Shown: positions 7,865-10,694 of the stretch, piece by piece
How positions within the stretch are numbered: the stretch's first letter is position 1
How the letters are laid out: each line of letters begins with the position of its first letter
From: CAYVHB01 sp964450865
GTDB lineage: Bacteria > Bacillota > Clostridia > Saccharofermentanales > UBA5734
Direction of reading: 5' to 3'
NCBI GenBank assembly: GCA_964450865.1
Contig: CAYVHB010000060.1
Coordinates: forward strand, 1 to 10,694
DNA length: 10,694 nt
Translations under genes and position numbers: made by a program
Notes under the pieces: model-generated
Told to the model about the DNA's origin: nothing
Databases searched by the model: none
Seen by the model: the letters and a program-made list of their open reading frames with translations, nothing else

Positions 7865-8766
7865 CGACCTGTTCTCGCCATCAACGGCACGGAATCCCTC
7901 TTGCGTCAGGTGACCACGTTCGATGTCACAGAACACGATTCGCCGTTTGAGGCAGCTGTCTACAATTATCTTGATCGGCCCGGACAGCCCGCGACCGTGA
8001 TCGTCTGCGTCAAGAAGTCCTTGAGAATATGGGCTGGAGAATCTATCGCATCTGGTCGACAGACTGGATCAAGGATCCCGTGACCGAAGGCGAAAAGCTG
8101 ATCGCAGCCATCAACGATGCGATCACGAATTTTGGATGCGCACCGGAATGCGAGCCACCGGATGAACCCGGTGATGACGAACCGGCAGCCGACGATTTCG
8201 TTGCCGTCAACAAGAAGGAAGTGAGCGTCGCCGAGCAGATCAACCCATATGGGTTTGCCGCCTTTTTGTCGACTGATTTATCGACGCTTCCCCGCAATTC
8301 TTACGGTCTCCTCGAGGTCACCAACTGCATCATGGCATGTGTCACCAACGAATACCCGATCCACTACGAATTGCTTTGCCAAAAGCTGGCGCCTCTTTAT
8401 GGAAACGAAAAAGCCACCGTGAGAATCAGACGGGAAGTTGACAACGGCATTGGCCGCCTAGGCGGCAAGATTGTCAGGAGGGGTGATTTCATATTCCCCA
8501 AAGGCTGGGAGAAAATCACCGTCCGCACACCCAATATCCGGAAAATCAACCACATTGCTACTGAGGAGCTCGCAGAGGCTATGAACACCATCTTGAACAC
8601 GACCATCGGCAGCACGCGCGAAGGCCTCTGCCAGGAAACCACGCGCGTCTACGGCTGGAAGCGCATGACCCAGAACATCGATGCAGCCATGAATGAAGCC
8701 TGCGATCTGCTGATCAAGCAAGGTCGTGCGCAAGAGCTGGATGGGAAGATTGTTCCCAAAAATTGA
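7865..8766 (+). pseudogene. 3' remnant of a DUF4011/DUF3320-type giant helicase-nuclease, with internal deletion
   Basis: The C-terminal end of a large superfamily 1 helicase (normally well over 1000 residues, with DUF4011, helicase, Vsr/MTES_1575-like endonuclease and DUF3320 domains) survives in two frames. Frame one, open from 7865, reads FDVTEHDSPFEAAVYNYL, the start of the endonuclease domain. Frame two, open from 7975, reads SARTARDRDRLRQ and continues through VLENMGWRIYRIWSTDWIKDP, the end of that domain. An acidic linker and a DUF3320-like region follow (GLLEVTNCIMACVTNEYPIH onward). In intact relatives about 40 residues separate the two blocks, including the GYRIDLAV and ECDG motifs with nuclease residues. 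Here they are missing and the frame changes at about 7967-7975. Everything 5' of the nuclease domain is absent. The longest piece starts at ATG 8029 (245 codons), but no ribosome binding site precedes it and the helicase is gone, so a functional product is unlikely. Motif comparison is from memory of the family. Confidence 0.82.
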
Positions 8767-9003
8767 TTCAGACGGTTCGTTACCGGGTACAGAATCGGCA
8801 ATAACGGGAAACATTGGCTGGAAAAGGGCTTGCAGCAGTGTTTTCCGGAGTAATAAAAGAAACAGCCGATTTTGCACCCAGCACAGGATCGCCAGCTAGA
8901 ACGTTCATCATTTGTGGTCTGGATGATCGAAACCCAAGTTTTGCTTCGCTTGCATCACATGTTTCGCGAGTTATATCTCCAGGAACAATCGCAATCATGC
9001 CTT

Positions 9004-9381
9004 TCACGCGTGTATGGCCTGAACGATCACATAAACCTCAGTCCCTGGATTCTCTGGAATAAAACTATCGGACGGACTATCTCCATCGATCTGTTCAATT
9101 TGCCTGATTGAATTTCTGATCGCATCCGGTGTTTTAGACTTCAAATGAGTTAAATAGTAAAACGAATCTTGCATCAGGTCTTGTAGGGCTCTCCACATGT
9201 TTCGAAGATCAGTTTCTCGCCCTGATGTAAAGTTGAGCGCAAACTTATCACCACAATCCTCATTGAGCGACTGAAGGTATGACTTTTCAGTTTTGTTGTT
9301 ACCTTCAAGGGAAAGAAACATGACCGGCTTTCGTTTCCGGTTGCCCGTTCCCCTGGGTTTGTCGCTAAAACGTCGCCTCAT
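9004..9381 (-). CDS. RloB-like (AbiLii-like) Toprim protein, apparently internally truncated
   Basis: This 125-residue protein has a basic N-terminus (MRRRFSDKPRGTGNRKRK), then the RloB-type motif LSLEGNNKTEKSYL with acidic residues E26 and E32, then SGRETDLRNMWRALQDLM. RloB proteins are usually about 200 residues. After this point they continue with a FD-x-D Toprim segment and an NPxFELW-like block. Neither is present. The sequence jumps near residues 71-75 to a tail (TPDAIRNS, then NPGTEVYVIV) that resembles the normal RloB C-terminus. The simplest reading is an in-frame deletion of roughly 70-90 residues that removed the second acidic cluster. The ATG overlaps the RloA stop as ATGA, so the pair was one operon. 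RloA-RloB and the related AbiLi-AbiLii pairs are linked to restriction loci and phage defence. A divergent short RloB is the alternative, but loss of the metal site makes activity doubtful. Confidence 0.7.
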   Translation of the reverse strand: MRRRFSDKPRGTGNRKRKPVMFLSLEGNNKTEKSYLQSLNEDCGDKFALNFTSGRETDLRNMWRALQDLMQDSFYYLTHLKSKTPDAIRNSIRQIEQIDGDSPSDSFIPENPGTEVYVIVQAIHA

Positions 9382-10547
9382 AGGGTTATGCTACCTGGCG
9401 TAACCTCTGCATAGCTCTCCAATATCGAGGGTATGGCACCAAATCGACCCAATAGGTAACCTTTCTTGATATTTTCCTCTGCTCGAACCGAAAATTCATC
9501 CAGAGAATAAAGCTCAGAAGCCCCCGTTTTACCGGACTTGTCAACAAAGTAAATCTGATCTCGGCGGAAAATATCCAGCGACATCAGTTCGAGATTGTGG
9601 GTGTTGAAAATGAGCTGAGCATGGTTGGGATTTCGCTCGGGGTCGTTAAAGTAGCTGATCACATGTTTGACCAACAGTGGATGCAGGCTGCGTTCGATTT
9701 CGTCAATCACAACTGTTTCACCTGTAGACAGGGCATGCAGCAAAACCGGAGCCAGCAAGAAAAGATTCTCGGTACCTTTTGATTCATCGGCCAAGTTGAG
9801 CCGAAACAGGCTAGTTGTTCCATCCTCATAGGACACAAGGTGATCCATGAAGACATTCTGTTTTTTGCCCCCAAAGATTTTTGAATCCTTTGCTGTTTGA
9901 AAGAGCGGTCCAAAGGCCTGCATCAAATCCTGCTCGCTCATGGGTTCTGACTTGATCAGATAATCTTGAATATTGATGTCCGACTCTTTCAGAAGATCGA
10001 TCACAAACTGATGGACATGGTTCTGCCCGTCCTTTTCAAAGCGCTCAAAAGCGATCGGATGAAGCCGTTCATATTCCGGATATGTATTGATGCCTTTTTC
10101 AAACCAATTGTACGCTGGCTCCGTTCGGCTATAATTCCAGGCCGTAGCCGTAGAAATAAACAGCTTGTTCGGGGTGTTTTTTTCGGCCACCTGGTCTAAC
10201 ATCCGCTTATCTTTAGGGAACTTGAACTTAATGTCAGCTCGCTCATCTCGCTCAAAAATCGTGGTTGGTTTCGCAGTGTAATAGGCATACAGATACTCGG
10301 AGATGATTTCAACCGGAGTCGCAGAGAATCCATAAATAAACTTTGTGCCTTCGTTCACAAACACAAATTCAAAACTTGTTGGTTGATCAGCCATCGACTT
10401 GTCAAAAAGAAAGGGCACGATTCCTTCTAGTCGATCGTTCTTTTGCAGCTGATTTGATTTGCGGATCATAAGGATCGCAGTCGTGAAAGCCTTGAAAAGG
10501 TTGGTCTTACCCGCTGCGTTAGCTCCATAAATGGCTATAGTATTCAA
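9378..10547 (-). CDS. RloA-like AAA15 ATPase with disrupted 5' end (probable pseudogene)
   Basis: This is an ABC/OLD-like ATPase of the RloA (AAA15, COG1106) type, 389 residues from a TTG at 10547. Motifs are Walker A GANAAGKTN (8-16), signature SKGTE (256-260), Walker B ETVVIDEIERSLHP (D282, E283) and an H-loop histidine in FNTHN (H317). It ends in RFGAIPSIL, typical of the family. The TTG is unlikely to be the true start. The same frame is open for 35 more codons up to a TGA at 10653-10655. Those codons encode the expected family N-terminus (SFKEKAVLSLVPSKD) but contain no ATG, GTG or TTG. Just upstream another frame, with a GTG at 10661-10663, reads VTFDTRTN, which would supply the missing strand before SFKEK. 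A one-base frameshift near 10640 would explain this. Its stop overlaps the RloB start. The ATPase motifs are intact, but with a broken 5' end and a truncated partner the module is probably non-functional, unless the frameshift is a sequencing error. Confidence 0.75.
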   Translation of the reverse strand: MNTIAIYGANAAGKTNLFKAFTTAILMIRKSNQLQKNDRLEGIVPFLFDKSMADQPTSFEFVFVNEGTKFIYGFSATPVEIISEYLYAYYTAKPTTIFERDERADIKFKFPKDKRMLDQVAEKNTPNKLFISTATAWNYSRTEPAYNWFEKGINTYPEYERLHPIAFERFEKDGQNHVHQFVIDLLKESDINIQDYLIKSEPMSEQDLMQAFGPLFQTAKDSKIFGGKKQNVFMDHLVSYEDGTTSLFRLNLADESKGTENLFLLAPVLLHALSTGETVVIDEIERSLHPLLVKHVISYFNDPERNPNHAQLIFNTHNLELMSLDIFRRDQIYFVDKSGKTGASELYSLDEFSVRAEENIKKGYLLGRFGAIPSILESYAEVTPGSITL

Positions 10548-10694
10548 AACACGTTCTGCAGAGTCCAGGATGGAGACATTGTTCTCGTGACTGGTATCCT
10601 TGCTTGGAACCAGACTGAGAACTGCTTTTTCTTTGAATGATTGGTTCGGGTGTCAAAAGTCACGTTGCGGGGCAGATATGATAAAATACCTATG

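Noticed and set aside
7838..7866. TTGACA at 7838-7843 as a plus-strand promoter for the helicase remnant
   Set aside because: No acceptable -10 box lies at 16-18 bases; the bases there read close to TTAACG. AT-rich hexamers nearby are at the wrong spacing.
7646..7936. 96-codon minus-strand open frame across the jet leader
   Set aside because: It overlaps the jetA N-terminus in another frame and the antisense of the helicase remnant, and has no family resemblance. A shorter frame in the same stretch (start near 7844, about 21 codons) looked protein-like but has no ribosome binding site.
8767..9003. Unassigned 237-base gap between the helicase remnant and RloB, with open frames on both strands (plus 8814-9062, minus 8780-9007)
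   Set aside because: Neither translation shows a recognisable motif or a ribosome binding site, and the two frames mirror each other across strands. The plus frame also runs into the convergent RloB gene. No terminator hairpin was found. It is treated as non-coding or degraded sequence.
1..10694. Attachment sites, insertion-sequence ends or long direct repeats bounding the island
   Set aside because: None could be identified by eye, and no transposase, integrase or tRNA gene is present. A self-alignment would be needed to exclude short imperfect repeats.

Overview
The window looks like a piece of a Bacillota (Clostridia- or Negativicutes-like) chromosome. This is inferred from purine-rich AGGA/GGAGG ribosome binding sites, a sigma-A type promoter, GTG/TTG start options, and a YkvI-type membrane protein at the left edge. 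No rRNA, tRNA, CRISPR array, insertion sequence or integrase gene was found.

Layout. (1) 1-1254, plus strand: a promoter and one ten-helix YkvI-family membrane protein, which is probably ordinary chromosome. (2) 1345-7733, minus strand: four tightly overlapping, fully open genes, transcribed jetA-jetB-jetC-jetD. They make up a complete Wadjet (JetABCD/MksBEFG/EptABCD-type) anti-plasmid system. JetA is the kleisin-like subunit, JetB the MukE-like accessory subunit, JetC a long coiled-coil SMC-type ATPase with all nucleotide-binding motifs, and JetD a Toprim nuclease with its acidic residues in place. Domain content points to type II, but the subtype is an inference. (3) 7734-7864: the jet upstream region, with a direct repeat and a short inverted repeat just before the jetA ribosome binding site. 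(4) 7865-8766, plus strand: the 3' remnant of a very large DUF4011/DUF3320-type helicase-nuclease gene. It has lost its whole 5' part, and an internal deletion plus frame change removes the nuclease core. (5) 9004 to the right edge, minus strand: an RloA-RloB pair (AAA15-type ATPase plus RloB/AbiLii-like Toprim protein). RloB appears to lack its central acidic segment, and RloA has lost a readable 5' end.

Together this is a small defence island: one intact, apparently selected system (Wadjet) beside two decayed ones. In the jet module, the SMC-kleisin motor JetABC is expected to extrude DNA loops on small circular DNA and license JetD to cut it. The system is not new. The more unusual content is the matching decay of both neighbours, each with its catalytic centre missing, and the position of the jet 5' end against the broken end of the helicase gene.
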